From: Erodium maritimum
Taxonomy: Eukaryota > Streptophyta > Magnoliopsida > Geraniales > Geraniaceae
NCBI GenBank assembly: GCA_963921825.1
Contig: OY997590.1
Span: forward strand, 61,990,012 to 62,054,011
DNA: 64,000 nucleotides
Reading direction: 5' to 3'
The position numbers and the translations under genes are program-made. Shown here piece after piece: positions 10,700 to 22,494 of this stretch (positions are counted from its first letter, which is position 1; each line of letters starts with the position of its first letter). The notes beneath the pieces were generated by a model that was not told the origin of the DNA, searched no databases, and saw nothing but the letters and a program-made list of their open reading frames with translations.

Positions 10700-13600
10700 C
10701 TAGTTCCAATCTAAACTCCAATCTATTCCCATTGACCTTACATGCCTCTCATGTTTAGGCAACGATAGTGCCTTAGTCAACGGGTCGGCTATGTTATCAT
10801 CAGTTGCAATATAGGTGATCTTCACATCGCCTCGATTCAGTATCTCTCTGATGAGGTGATATCGCCGCAGTACATGTTTGGATTTGTTATGCGATCTGGG
10901 CTCTTTAGCTTGCGCAATAGCCCCTGTGTTGTCGCAAAATAGGTTCACCGGGCTGGATGGGTTTTTGATTACACCCAACCCTGCCGTGAACTTCCTAATC
11001 CACACAGCCTCCTTGGCCGCCTCTGCAGCCGCTATGTACTCGGCCTCTGTCGTGGAGTCAGCGACGGTGTCTTGCTTCACGCTCTTCCAGCTGAAAGCTC
11101 CGCCATTCAGCGTGAACACATATCCTGACTGACTTCTAAAGTCATCTGGATCTGTCTGGAAACTAGCGTCTACATATCCATTAACAACTAGTTCAGAATC
11201 ATCTTTTCCCCCGTACACTAGAAACGCGTCCTTAGTTCTTCTCAAATATTTGAGAATCGCTTTGACCGCTATCCAGTGTTCCTCACCAGGGTTAGACTGA
11301 TGTCTGCTGGTACAACTCAAGGCATATGAGACATCCGGTCTCGTGCATATCATGGAATACATGATCGATCCTACCGCCGAAGCGTATGGGATTCGCATCA
11401 TTCTTTTCAGCTCATCAGGTGTCTTAGGACACTGAGTCTTGCTGAGATGAACGCCATGACGTGCGGGTAAGAGTCCTTTCTTGGAATCAAGCATTGAGAA
11501 CCTACTCAATACCTTGTTCACATAGGTGCTTTGACTTAAACCCAAGACCCTCTTGGTGCGATCTCTATATATCTTAATCCCTAAGATATAAGCAGCATCG
11601 CCTAAGTCCTTCATTGAGAAACACTTCCCTAACCAAGCTTTAGTCTCGTGCAAGGTTGGGATGTCGTTTCCAATGAGTAGTATGTCATCGACATACAACA
11701 CCAGAAAGGTAATCATACCCCCATGTAAACGTAAGGTTCATCTTCATTCTTGATAAAGCCAAATCCAATTACAACTTCATCAAAACGAAGGTTCCAACTC
11801 CGAGAAGCTTGTTTCAATCCATAAATGGATTTCAACAACTTACAAATCTTTCCCTTATTCTTCGGATCGACAAAACCTTCGGGTTGAGACATATAAACGT
11901 CCTCCGAAAAATTTCCGTTTAGGAAAGCGGTTTTGACATCCATTTGCCATATCTCGTAATCGTGATATGCAGCTATGGCAAGAAGAATTCGGATAGATTT
12001 GACCATAGCCACTGGGGAAAAGGTTTCCTCATAGTCAATCCCTTGGATCTGCCTATAACCTTTCGCCACCAGTCGGGCTTTGTAGGTCTGAGGGTTGCCT
12101 TCCATGTCCATCTTCACCTTGAAGATCCATTTGCATCCGATGGTTCTTACACCACCGATGGGATCAACCAGTTCCCAGACTTGGTTGTCCGACATGGATT
12201 GCATTTCCTCCCTCATGGCTCCCAGCCATAACTCAGAGTCGGGTCCGTCCACAGCTTCCTGAAATGTAGCTGGATCATCGTGATCCACCACAAGCTCACC
12301 GTCACCTCCAGACACAAAGTAACCATATCTCAGAGGTGGACGACTAACCCTTTCAGATCGCCTTGGACCTTCTGGAATTGTTGCAGGAACTGGTCCTTGC
12401 TCTACGACCATCTCAGGCTCTTCTACAGGGTTGTCCAGTGGATCAGTTGGATCTGTACCACCCTGAATTTCTTCTAGATGTACAGCCCTCCCACTGACGT
12501 CTTTGGAAATAAACTCCCTTTCCATAAAGACCCCACCCCGAGCGACGAACACCGTGTTCTCGCTGGGTTTGTAGAAGTAGTACCCCATTGTTTCTTTGGG
12601 ATACCCAACGAAGGTGCATTTATCAGATCTTGGTTCGAGCTTAGTCGGAACTAAACGTTTCACATAAGCCTCGCAACCCCAAATCTTCAGGAAGGACAAA
12701 ACGGGCTTTCTCCCGCGCCATTTCTCAAATGGTGTCCCTTCCACAGCCTTCGTCGGAGCCCGATTCAAAATGAATGCGGCCGTCTCCAGAGCATAACCCC
12801 AGAAAGAGATTGGGAGATCAGTCCCACTAATCATGGACCGGACCATATCCAATAAAGTCCGATTTCTCCGTTCGGACACACCATTCAATTGTGGTGTTCC
12901 GGGAGGAGTCCATTCCGAAAGGATCCCACTTTCTGCTAGATGATCTAAAAACTCTGTGGTCAAGTATTCTCCACCTCGATCTGATCGAAGTGCTTTAATA
13001 CTTTTCCCGAGCTGGTTTTCTACTTCAGTCTTAAACTCTTTGAATTTATCAAAAGCTTCAGACTTATGTCTCATCAAATAGACATAACCATATCTACTGA
13101 AGTCGTCAGTAAATGTGATAAAGTAGCTAAAACCCCTCCTGGCAAGTGTGCTCATTGGTCCACACACATCCGAGTGTATTAGCCCCAATAAGTCACCCGC
13201 CCTTTCAGCGCGACCGATGAAGGGCGCTTTAGTCAGTTTTCCCATCAAACAAGATTCGCATCTATCAATCGAATGAAATTCGAATGGACTAAGAAGTCCA
13301 CACTTGTGAAGTGTTGATATGCGTTTCTCGTTTATGTGGCCTAAACGACAATGCCATAAAAGAGTTTGGTCTAAATCATTGGACTTAGACCTCTTGGTAT
13401 TTACATTATATATAGAGCTTGAGGCATTGTTATCCATATCCAATATGTACAATCCTCCAACCATTTTGGCGCTAGCATAAAATATATCATTGCATAAAAT
13501 ATTGAAAATCCCATTTCCAACATCAAAATTGTATCCTTCCTTGTCCAACAAAGAAATAGATACAATATTCCTACTGAAAGTAGGTACACAATATACATTG

Positions 13601-14715
13601 TTCAAAACAAAAACTAGCCCACTTGGCAAAAGAAGACTTATGGATCCTACAGCAGTCGCCACAACTCTAGTCTTGTTGCCCACTCTGAGGTCCACCTCGT
13701 CCTTCTTCAAGCTTCTCCTACCTTCCAGCCACTGCACATTAGTACAAATGTGAGATTCAGCCCCGATATCCAATACCCATGAATCTTTGGAAGTAGTGAG
13801 ATTTAGCTCTATAAAGAAAATACCTGATGAAGGCACAGTCCCACCGCCCTTCTTCAGATCATCCAGAAACTTCCTGCAATCTTTCTTCCAGTGAACAGGC
13901 TGTTGACAGTAGAAGCAGACATTCTCGACATCCTTCCCCTTCCTTGAGGACTCCCCGGTCCTAGGAGGGTTAGGACGCTTTGGATGCCTCATCTTTCCTG
14001 CCAAGTGCATAGGGGCCTTACCCTTACCACTAACAGTTCCCTTATTCTTGAAACTGTTTCCCTGTCTGACCATCAGAACATCCTTGGATCCCTGATCCTT
14101 GACGTTCTTTTCAGCAGTTACCAACATTCCATGCAACTCTGAAATGGTCTTGTCCATATCGTGCATATGATAGTTCATGACGAACGTAGCATATGAACGA
14201 GGAAGGGAACGCAGAACCACATCCGCTGCCATCTCGTTCTCTATCTTAAGACCCAGTCGATTAAGATGTTCGAGATGCCCCTTCATCTTTAGGACATGAG
14301 GACCCACGGAGACTCCTGCTGACATTTTGCAGGAGAGAAGTTCATTAAGTACATTGTATCTCACGATACGTGCCATTTCCTTGAACATACCCTTTATGAT
14401 CCCCATCATAGTATAGGGGTCATCAGAGTACTCCATGAACTGGTCTTGGAGATCAGACTCCATGCAGCCCAGCATAATACATGCCACATCTATAGAATCG
14501 CTAAGGTGCTTTTGGTATGCATCCTTAACGACCCTAATGGCATTATTAGCTGGCTCCTCAGGGATAGCCTGGTCTAGGACATATTCTTTGCGCTCGAATT
14601 TGAGGACTATCCTCAAGTTTCTGTCCCAGTCCAAGTAGTTTGTCCCACTTAGCTTGATCCTATCAAGAATGGTTTTTAGTGACAAACTACTATTGTTCGC
14701 TGAAGTACTTGCCAT
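10700..14715 (-). pseudogene. gag-pol polyprotein of copia copy 1, one frameshift
   Basis: Frame 14715-11713 (1000 residues) continues at 11716-10700 (338 residues) in another frame. Domains in order are gag (UBN2-like, about 10-200), a CCHC knuckle CFYCQQPVHWKKDC (267-280) and protease around WVLDIGAESHIC (Asp at about 316; the usual Thr/Ser of the D-T/S-G motif is Ile here). Next come the GAG-pre-integrase HHCC region (LWHCRLGHI...CESC) and integrase with HSDVCGPM, RSDRGGEY and GVSERRNRT, giving the D-D-E triad at about 516, 579 and 615. Then RT (WIFKVKMDMEGNPQTYKARL, MDVKTAFLNGN), the YVDD box at the start of the second frame, and RNase H (STTEAEYIAAAEAAKEAVW). Compared with copy 2, ten bases are missing just before YVDD (about 11710-11730), which causes the frameshift. 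Otherwise the coding region is open. The product would act in virus-like particles and integrate cDNA into the nucleus. Confidence 0.92.
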
Positions 14716-16242
14716 TTGATCTACACGACAAACAAAATATAATCAATAAACTGAATAAATTTTATGAAGATCAAGTTCAAACACCAACCAATTGATTCTA
14801 AACCTTTAGAACCTAAAACCAAGATCCTTGATTCACCCGATTAAGCTGAACTAATGCTCACCACTTAATCGAGCTATGTAGGTAGGACTCCATCCAATCA
14901 CATCCAATGTGACTCTTGGCTAGGGTATGTACTCATGTACACGGCTTACCCTATCTAATACCCTAGCTCAACCTCAGGCTGAGAATCGTAGTCGGGTCCA
15001 CCAATTTTCAACTATGGCCCGTCACTATGTGGGTGCTCCGCTAATGCGCACGACACCTACACATGTCGTCCAAACCTACTACCCCGCTTTCCCATGGATG
15101 CTCCGCTAATGCGCACGACACCCATAGGACGGGGAGGTAGTAAGGTGTTGATAATTGGGAGGTATCGGACATGACCCGTTTTTACTTGTCCGGTTGTGTT
15201 TTAAACTTTTGGCACATCCTAGATGCGATGAGCACATCAACTACATTCCAAATGTAATGATGCCTCCAATTACATCCAATGTAATTCTTCCTTCGAACCC
15301 GTCAACTACATCCAATGTAATGACGATTCTAAGGGCTCACAGACAATGATTAAAACCAATTTTATCTTTGCATGTGAGGTGATATGCTCGGTAAATTAAG
15401 TTAAGCATGCAATTCTAAAACACATAGAAAAGATCATGCATAAACTAAACCAAGCATAAAGCGTTAAATATGTACATAATAGCCCACTAAACTAACTCCC
15501 ACTAGCTTCTTGAGCTCCACCGACTCCAAGCCGATGTCAAAACCCGAGAAGCCACCAAATGACCTTTTCGCCCTTTCTTCGTCTTGAGTAAAATATTACA
15601 ATTTAATACACGACTCGCAGGTCGGGAATTAATAAATATTACAAATAAGTGGTACGACGACCACACCTCGAAAAAATAATTACACGCTAACTCTAACGGC
15701 TCGCAGGCCGTGAAAAGCGATAAATAATTAAATCAAACTCGGGGCTATTATGTACACCATGCCAACATCACATCACACATCGTGTTATCAAACAAGCATG
15801 TTATCAAACATCATGTGATTTTCCGGTTTTAATTAATTGCCAAGTTTCGAAATTTTTTGATACTCGGTTTATCGAAACCGTTCAAAATTGAAACTTTTGA
15901 ACATTTGATTTTTGAGTTCATCAAGACGGTTCCAAACTCGTCATGACTAACAAAACGGTTTAGCTCGGCATATTGACCATCCAATGGTCATGCTTGGCCT
16001 AGCTCCGTCCAACGGAGCCCCGTTCGGTCCCGGTTTCGGCTCCCCGAGAGTCCCGCTCCCGAGACCCGAAAAATCAAATTTTTTTCAAAAATTCCAGATT
16101 TGATAAACTTTTCAAAAATTCATTTTTCATGCATTAAACCCATAAACAAGAATTTAAAACATGTTATCAAACAATTTAGCAAATTAACATGCAAAACCGA
16201 AACTAGCAAGCAAAACCGAAAGTTCTCTTGTGAATCCCGAAG
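14716..16242 (-). other. Long untranslated leader of copia copy 1
   Basis: About 1.5 kb between the primer site and the gag ATG, with no coding region. It holds repeated short motifs: two copies of GCTCCGCTAATGCGCACGAC about 65 bases apart (near 15036-15120), several palindromes of the form TTACAT-NNN-ATGTAA (15240-15330), and two hairpins with the same loop at 15612-15625 and 15696-15711. The leader is conserved in copies 2 and 3, which argues for a role such as packaging or dimerisation of genomic RNA. That role is inferred, not shown. Confidence 0.7.
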
Positions 16243-16262
16243 GTAGCATGGCTCTGATACCA
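16243..16262 (-). promoter_or_regulatory. Primer-binding site (initiator Met tRNA) of copia copy 1
   Basis: On the minus strand TGGTATCAGAGCCATGCTAC follows the 5' LTR after one base. TGGTATCAGAGC is the standard plant copia primer site, complementary to the 3' end of the initiator methionine tRNA. Confidence 0.9.
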
Positions 16263-16263
16263 C

Positions 16264-17939
16264 TGTTGGGTCTCGATGGAGGGTATGAACACATACTTGC
16301 AGCGGAAATAACTCGAGACCATGTCATAGAACACTACCAAATATTAGATACACAAGAGAATAAACAATATGGATGTTTCCTTACCAACTAGTTCAAGAAA
16401 AGGAAGAGAACACCAAAGAAACGATGATCGGCTTGAGTCTCCAAGACGCCTACGTATCCAATTGGAATCAAAGCCACGTAGTTCTTCTTTAGATGACTCA
16501 AGAACACAACAAGAGGGGGGAAAAGTGCCAAACTCGAAATTGTAGTGTGAGAGGGAGAGAAGTTGTGTTTCTATTCTTGTCTTGTGATTTGTTGTAGGAA
16601 AAAGATGACTTAAACCATCAACAACCATCAAGGACAAGTAAGGTGTGAAGCATGGTGTGAAGTAAGACAAGCATGGTGCTAAGTATGACAAGACAAGATG
16701 GGTTAGGTGGTGAATCACCAACACCTTAATCCTTGTCTTGCTTACTTAGTACTAATTAATCAAGACTTGATTAATTAGTTCCATGGGCCTTGGTTGCATG
16801 GGCCTTTCATGGGCCTCTTGGAACATGGCCCATGGCCATTCCCAACGAGGTCCCGTGACGTGCTCATCGCCTCCAAGCCTTCCATACCGGAAATGTCCAA
16901 CATTATCCAACGCGATCAATCCCAAGACTCCAAGCCTTGTCTTGATCCGTAATGTCCTATTCACTTACGGGCACATGACCCAAAACCCAGTTTTGGTCAT
17001 GTCCCGAGACAACTCTCTTTTGGCCATTCTCCATAAATGTGTCAATGAGTTTCATCCTTCGGTGTGACCCTTAGGTCTATGCATGTCGATAGATCAACGT
17101 AAAATCCCATTTTACTTGATCCTATATAAGTGGCAACTAACGAGACTTTAGTATTGCCTGACACTACATAGCGAATCGAACCAATCGATTCTAACCTTTC
17201 CGTCGTCCCTGTCATTATCCTTTTATCTCCGATATCCTGATTGAGATAAGGCATAGAGCCGTCATCCTTATTATTCTCAATCGCTGTTCCTTGATATGTG
17301 AGATGACTGAATATATGATACCTAGTATCATGTGCATGGCCATGCTATTCTTTCAGTCACTCTCGATCAAGCGGCCGAGAACCGATATCTTTCCCATACC
17401 TCAGTATGAGGGACAAATCCTTTAGCCGTCTTTCGTGTCACTCATGCAACCCGTCCCCAAGCCAATCCTGGCCGTTATGGAAGCCCTGTTACGGACAACG
17501 TTAGGCTCAGGTCAAACTTAGTTGTTGACTGCATAGTGATCACAAAGACTCCTTGGTCTAAGGATACATGACAAGCTACGACACTAAATATGTTAATGAC
17601 TCAATCTATGGCACATATTCAGGGCGGGTCGTCCAATATGATGTCCCACATGATATCTATGATCAGACTCCGGAATCCCATTCCAATGACTAACAGAACG
17701 TAAGCCATGAAGAGCCATCTTTCATACTAGTCGCTTCTAGTGAAGCTTTATTGACTAGGGACCCATCGAGTGTGATCCATCTCGATCTATGGTTCTATTC
17801 GCATGGTGGGCATAGATCAGAAATCACATCGATATATTACTCCAACACATAAGTAATAGAAAGCCGCTTTAATCTTATTGCTAATGATGATATATACATT
17901 TGGACATTTATGATTGAACTACGGGCACTAAGACTAACA
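16264..17939 (-). repeat. 5' LTR of copia copy 1
   Basis: Partner of 9010-10685 at a constant offset of 7254 bases. TATA-like CTTATATAGG on the minus strand at 17121-17130 would start transcription toward the primer site. The 29-base inverted repeat is at 16751-16779. Differences from the 3' LTR were seen in the segments around 16306, 17414-17422, 17587, 17610 and 17640. Confidence 0.93.
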
Positions 17940-17944
17940 GATCC

Positions 17945-18182
17945 ATCTATTGGTCATTAGATCGATCATTTTGTTGGAGGGGCTCGTATTTTTTAATAAC
18001 CATTGAACGCTTACTCGCTCGAATGACTAGCCTCTAATGATCCTTCATTTTCTTTGAAGTCCTTTGGGTATCTTTAGGCTACATGGTATAAAGAAACTTT
18101 TTGTTGATGGATTTCTAAAAGGTTTTCCACTTTTTTGCATTCTATGGATCAAATCAATTGAGTTGTTCAATTATACATTTAA
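17945..18182. other. Intergenic, no feature seen
   Basis: Short unique-looking sequence between copia copy 1 and a MITE. No reading frame, RNA gene or repeat structure could be supported. Confidence 0.5.
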
Positions 18183-18529
18183 GGGTAAATTGCATTGATA
18201 TACCCCGTACTATATGCGTTCAACGGATAAATACCCCAAAATTATTTCGTAACGAAAACATACCCCGAACTAACACTTAATAACAACATCTCCCATTTTT
18301 TCCATCCATTTATTGTTCATTTTTTCAGAAATTTCGAAACTACCCATAGTGTTACAATCCTAAAACCAACCCTAAATCTCTCTCCAAACCTAAAAATAGA
18401 TGAAAAATGGATAGAATGGGGAATGTTGTTACTATGTATTAGTTCAGGGAATATTTTCATTACGAAATAACTTTGGGGTATTTATCTGTTAAACACATAT
18501 AGTACGGGGTATGTCAACGTAATTTACCC
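18183..18529. mobile_element. MITE with about 115-bp TIRs (MULE type)
   Basis: A 347-base element starting GGGTAAATTGCATTGATATA and ending with the complement of GGGTAAATTACGTTGACATA. The arms match for about 115 bases, with blocks ACCCCGTACTATATG and AAATACCCCAAA. Flanks TACATTTAA (18174-18182) and TATATTTAA (18530-18538) agree at 8 of 9 bases. A 9-base duplication and GGG-starting long TIRs point to the Mutator superfamily. No coding capacity. Confidence 0.82.
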
Positions 18530-18852
18530 TATATTTAAGAGGTGTTCTTCCTCATTGGCGGTTCATTTCATCCTCATAGGTATTTCTTGGATTGAACTGG
18601 ATGTTTAAGCCTTAAGTAAAGATATGGATGTGTTACTTGATCGTGGAAAGCGTATGACACCCAAAAGCTATTTAAAAACAAAAGAGTTGCAGATTTATAG
18701 GGTTGTCAGTAATAAGTGGAAATGGTTGGCAACAAGAACCCTAAATCGAAACAACACTTCATTCAAAAAGTATGAAAATTGAGAAGACAGAATATATGTT
18801 GAGGTATTTTTAGTGTTGGGATGGAGGGGAGCAAAAACATAATTTTTGTTAT
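18530..18852. other. Intergenic, no feature seen
   Basis: Spacer between the MITE and MULE B. AT-rich, with no supportable gene, repeat or regulatory site. Confidence 0.5.
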
Positions 18853-19784
18853 GGAAAATCTTATTATAATACCTTCCGAAAGTTTTTTAATATAGTACCT
18901 TAGACTGTTTGTTTTCTTTTCCACTACCTTGGAAATTTTATATTTTCAGTTTAGTACTCGCAATTACTCTTTCATCTATTTACTACACCTGACCCTCTTT
19001 TTTTCATTAAATAACAATATTGTCCTTCCTTTTTCTAGAAACCCTAAAGTCTAATCCCTTATTTGCATTATCTATCTTATCTCTCTTTTAACACCTAACC
19101 ACCCCTCCATCTCTTCTATTTTATGTATTTGTATCTATATTTAAAGAGGGTAAAAGAAATGGGAGTTTTGGTAAGATGGGGAACAAGACCCACACTTTAA
19201 GTTTAGCAAGTTAGGTGCTTAAATCTAGAAACTTTGAATAATTATGATGAAATGTTTTTTTATCAGCGAAAGAGGATATAGGGTCCTGTGATGATGAATT
19301 GTAGCACTGAAAATGATGAAGAAGTTATACCAGAAAGCTAAGGAGAACTGAACCATGAAGAGATCCAAGAGAATAGCAATCAAGAGAATGAACCAATAGA
19401 AATTAAGAGAACTGAACTGAACCAATAGCAATTAAGAGAACTGAACTGAACCAAGTAGTCGTAACTACCAATAGGTATTTTTTAAAGATCACAAAAGATG
19501 TAGTAACAAAAGATGTGTTAAGATTTGAATGGTGAAGTAGAGTTGAAATGTTGCAAGAGATGTCTACTTATGATCCTGAATTAGTTGAGCCCCTTTTTTT
19601 TTCTTATGACATAAATGAGAAAATGAACACCAATCTTAGATGGAGAAGAAGTGTGTCTGTGTGAAGGATGTCAATTCCTAGCTATAAGACTAGTGTTGTA
19701 TTTTGATAAAAAATAATGGAGGTTGGAGTCTGAACCTCATTGTGAAACAAGAAGGAGGTACTAACTAACCAAATCTTCTAGGAA

Positions 19785-22133
19785 TCAATTTTCAATAAGT
19801 TGCCCCATCTTCTGCGAAATCTGCTAGAATGAGTTGAGACCAAGAAGTGATCAAGCTCACAAAATTGTCAGGAATCATCCAATGTAGTCCACACCATTGA
19901 ATTATCAGACTCCAGACCTCCCACACTCTTGAGCAGTGAAGAAGTATGTGACCACAATTCTCAAAATCTCAAGCACAGATCGGGCATAGAAGTTCCTGAA
20001 ATGAGAGCTGCAGACCCTTATTTTCAAGATACACTTAGAGGTTATAACTTGAAGGCATGTTTTTTTGACGAAGAAGTGTGAGGCATCAATATTATATATC
20101 CATCAAGTGACATACATGCATCGAATGAAAGCGCCCAAGCGAACGATAAAATACAGACTCCGGAATAACTAGCCTATAAAATTAAAGACTACGGACTAAC
20201 TGGCCTATAGAATTACTGACCCATAGCGCAACAGAGTACGTCCCAGAACGTGCAAATAGCTTGCACGTCATAGGTGCAACGAAACCGTGCACCCCTAAAG
20301 TGTCACTAAGGACACACCAAACCGTGCCACAGCAGGCACACCAAATCGTGCAACAAGTGCACACCAAAACGTGCAACTAGTGTACATCGTACAACTAGTG
20401 CACACCGAAACTGCACCACATGTAGTTATTGAAAAAACAGTAAAAAAAGGAAAACACCCAGGTCAGACCCAGGCCCAGTCCAGACCCAGGTCCAGACCCA
20501 AGAACTGACCCAGGTCCGACCAAAACCCAATAGGCCGGCCCAAACCGACACGGCCCAACTCGACCCAGCCCACACACATGACCTGGGCCGGTCTTGACCG
20601 AGCCCTACCCGGCAAAAGACTCACACCCGAACCAGCAAATACCACCTTGTCGCGCCGCCACGAACTGCAGCACCATACCCACTACGACAAATACACAACA
20701 CCGACGACAGGGAGCAACGAGCAGCGAGAGGCAGCGGGTCTGGGCTGGAGAACCAAACTCCGACCACCCACAACCGACCAGTCTTCACCTGAGACAGCCA
20801 CAGAGGCAGAAAGAGGCACGGAGGAACTGCGACGAGCACTAGTGGCTACCTGCATAACTCCGACGAGCATCGAGAGTACAGAAAAAGGCCAAAAAAGACG
20901 ATGGTGTCGGACTGGATACACGAGGCATCGGGAGCGAGCAGACGAAGGGCCAGATCAGAGGAACACAAGAGCAGAGCAAACGTGAGAGAAGAGAGGGAAG
21001 GAGGCTCCACCGGCAACGACCAAGGCCGGAGCCGAGGCCGTCACTAGCGGGGCAGGAAGGTGTGGCGGCTGAAAGGCTAGGGTTTGAGGCTTTTTGAGAG
21101 AGTTTCAAATCCAGTTGTTAACTTCTGTGGACCTTAGATAGAAGATTTCGTTAGATCTTAACTGATTTCAGCCATCAACTATTTTTGAAGGCATGTTAGC
21201 CAACAGAAAGCTGAGATTATAGGAGGAACCCCATGAGTCCAGAGATTAAGAGATCATTCAGGTTTGTCAGTGCCTTTCATTGCAAGTAAGGAGTAGAGCT
21301 TCTTGACATAGAAGCCTTTATCATCTAGAATCTCTTGACAGAGAAGCCTTTATCATCTAGAATCCAAACAAGTGTGCCTTCTTGAGTAGAGAGTTACAGA
21401 CCTAAAAAAATAGAGCTAAGAATTGCCCATTCTGAAGCCTCTCTTCCTCTAAGATCTCTTCTAAAATTTATATTAAGAGCACTACCATGACAAATATCAG
21501 CCACCAAAACATTTTTAGCTTGGGAGAGAAGATAGATTCTTGGGAATATAAATTTAAAAGGCTGATTTCCCTACCAGGCATCATCCCATAAATATATTCT
21601 AGACCTACATCCTAAAGACCAATGTAGACCTTTGATACCAAAGCACTCAGCAAACCTTGGTTCTTTGATGAGTTGAAGAATATGAGAGAAGAAACTTTGA
21701 TTTCCAACTTCAGGAAAGGTTGATGAATCTCATACTAAATTGTTCCAACCAAACTTTACATAGATGGCCAGTTTCTAAAGGGAGTTGTCTTCTAAAACAA
21801 ACCTCCACCACCATTTGGCAATGAGTGCGACATTCATGAGGGTCGGAATCTTAATACCTAAGCCTCCATCCTCTCTTGACCTACACACCAAATTCCAACC
21901 AACCTTACAGAATGATTTTGCAACAGATGAGCCATGCCAAAGAAACCTTCTCTACCAACTTTCAATCATTTTAATTACTTCTTTGGGGGCTTTGAGTATA
22001 GAGAAGTAATATAATGGAAGGGCTACGAGAGTGGTTCTTATAAGAGTAATCCTGCTACCAAAAGACAGTACTTTTGCCTACTAAAGCCCCAGGACTTTCT
22101 TGAACCTATCCACAATAAGCAGCCAAGTTTGTT
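19785..22133 (-). pseudogene. Decayed LINE ORF2 fragment (RT C-terminal part and zf-RVT)
   Basis: Read on the minus strand, 22133-21198 resembles the RT C-terminal part and 20048-19790 the zf-RVT region (HILLHCSRVWEVWSL) of the intact LINE at 25679-32837. The plus-strand text around 21785-21860 (CACCACCATTTGGCAATGAG) parallels 27795-27815. The reading frame is broken by many stops. Base-level similarity to the other LINE continues directly across the 1.1-kb insertion at 20062-21184. The true 3' end may be near the T tract at 19591-19600. Related but clearly distinct from the 25679-32837 copy. Confidence 0.75.
20062..21184 (-). mobile_element. 1.1-kb polyadenylated retro-insert with 13-bp target duplication
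   Basis: The target duplication TTGAAGGCATGTT is perfect at 20049-20061 and 21185-21197, and the insert interrupts the LINE fragment. The T tract at 20060-20066 is a poly-A tail on the minus strand, so this is a non-LTR retroposed sequence running 21184 to 20062. Its 5' half (21110-20400) is strongly GC-rich, with AAACCCTAGC-like 5' leader text and repeated CCAGGTCCAGACCCA units. Its 3' half is AT-richer and ends CACACTTCTTCGTC before the tail. No protein family was recognised in any frame. It could be a non-autonomous LINE derivative, a SINE-like element or a retrocopied transcript. Confidence 0.75.
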
Positions 22134-22494
22134 TTTTTTATCAAGGAAAGCATATATCAAGCAATCCTCTTTCGAGGTGGAAAAAGGTAACAAACCAAAA
22201 AAAACACCTAGCTACAGGTGAAGAGGAACCAAGTACAAGAAGAAGAGAACTCTTTTTTGTCAACAAGTAAACTAGAAGATAAATAAAGAGTTGGGTGAAA
22301 GTGTGCAAATTGAGGCAAAACCAGCGGCGTTGGAATTCTGAAGAAATGGCCTAAACTGATGAGATTTGGACCAAACCAGAGGTAATGTGAGCTGCAGAAT
22401 TGGATACATCAAGAGGGGTAGATGCCATGAGATGTTATTGTAAAGAACTGGCATGTCGGTGAACTTGAGGCCCTAAATGAGTGTTGAATGGAGT
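22134..22494 (-). mobile_element. Short polyadenylated LINE 3' fragment or SINE-like insert
   Basis: T tract at 22132-22139 followed by ATCAAGGAAAGCA, the usual look of a plant LINE 3' end (GATAAAAAAA) read backwards. A possible 8-base duplication AGTTTGTT is at 22126-22133 and 22495-22502. About 360 bases, with no tRNA-like 5' part seen, so a 5'-truncated LINE is more likely than a SINE. Confidence 0.45.

Larger units (their letters stand above)
9010..17939 (-). mobile_element. Ty1/copia retrotransposon, copy 1 (young, nearly complete)
   Basis: Full-length LTR element of 8930 bases on the minus strand. The LTRs are 9010-10685 and 16264-17939, each 1676 bases, with TG...CA ends. A perfect 5-base target duplication GATCC lies at 9005-9009 and 17940-17944. 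A primer-binding site and a polypurine tract sit at the expected places. Only about six base differences between the LTRs were seen when read side by side (about 99.6% identity), so insertion was recent. Domain order gag - protease - integrase - reverse transcriptase - RNase H is that of Ty1/copia. A short deletion breaks the frame in RT. Confidence 0.95.

Noticed and set aside
11878..13753. Open frames opposite the pol gene of copia copy 1 (for example 11944-12231, 13490-13753)
   Set aside because: Antisense shadows of a strongly supported reading frame.
20578..21108. Open frames on both strands in the GC-rich part of the retro-insert
   Set aside because: They arise from GC-rich repeats such as CCAGGTCCAGACCCA. 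Low-complexity products without a domain.
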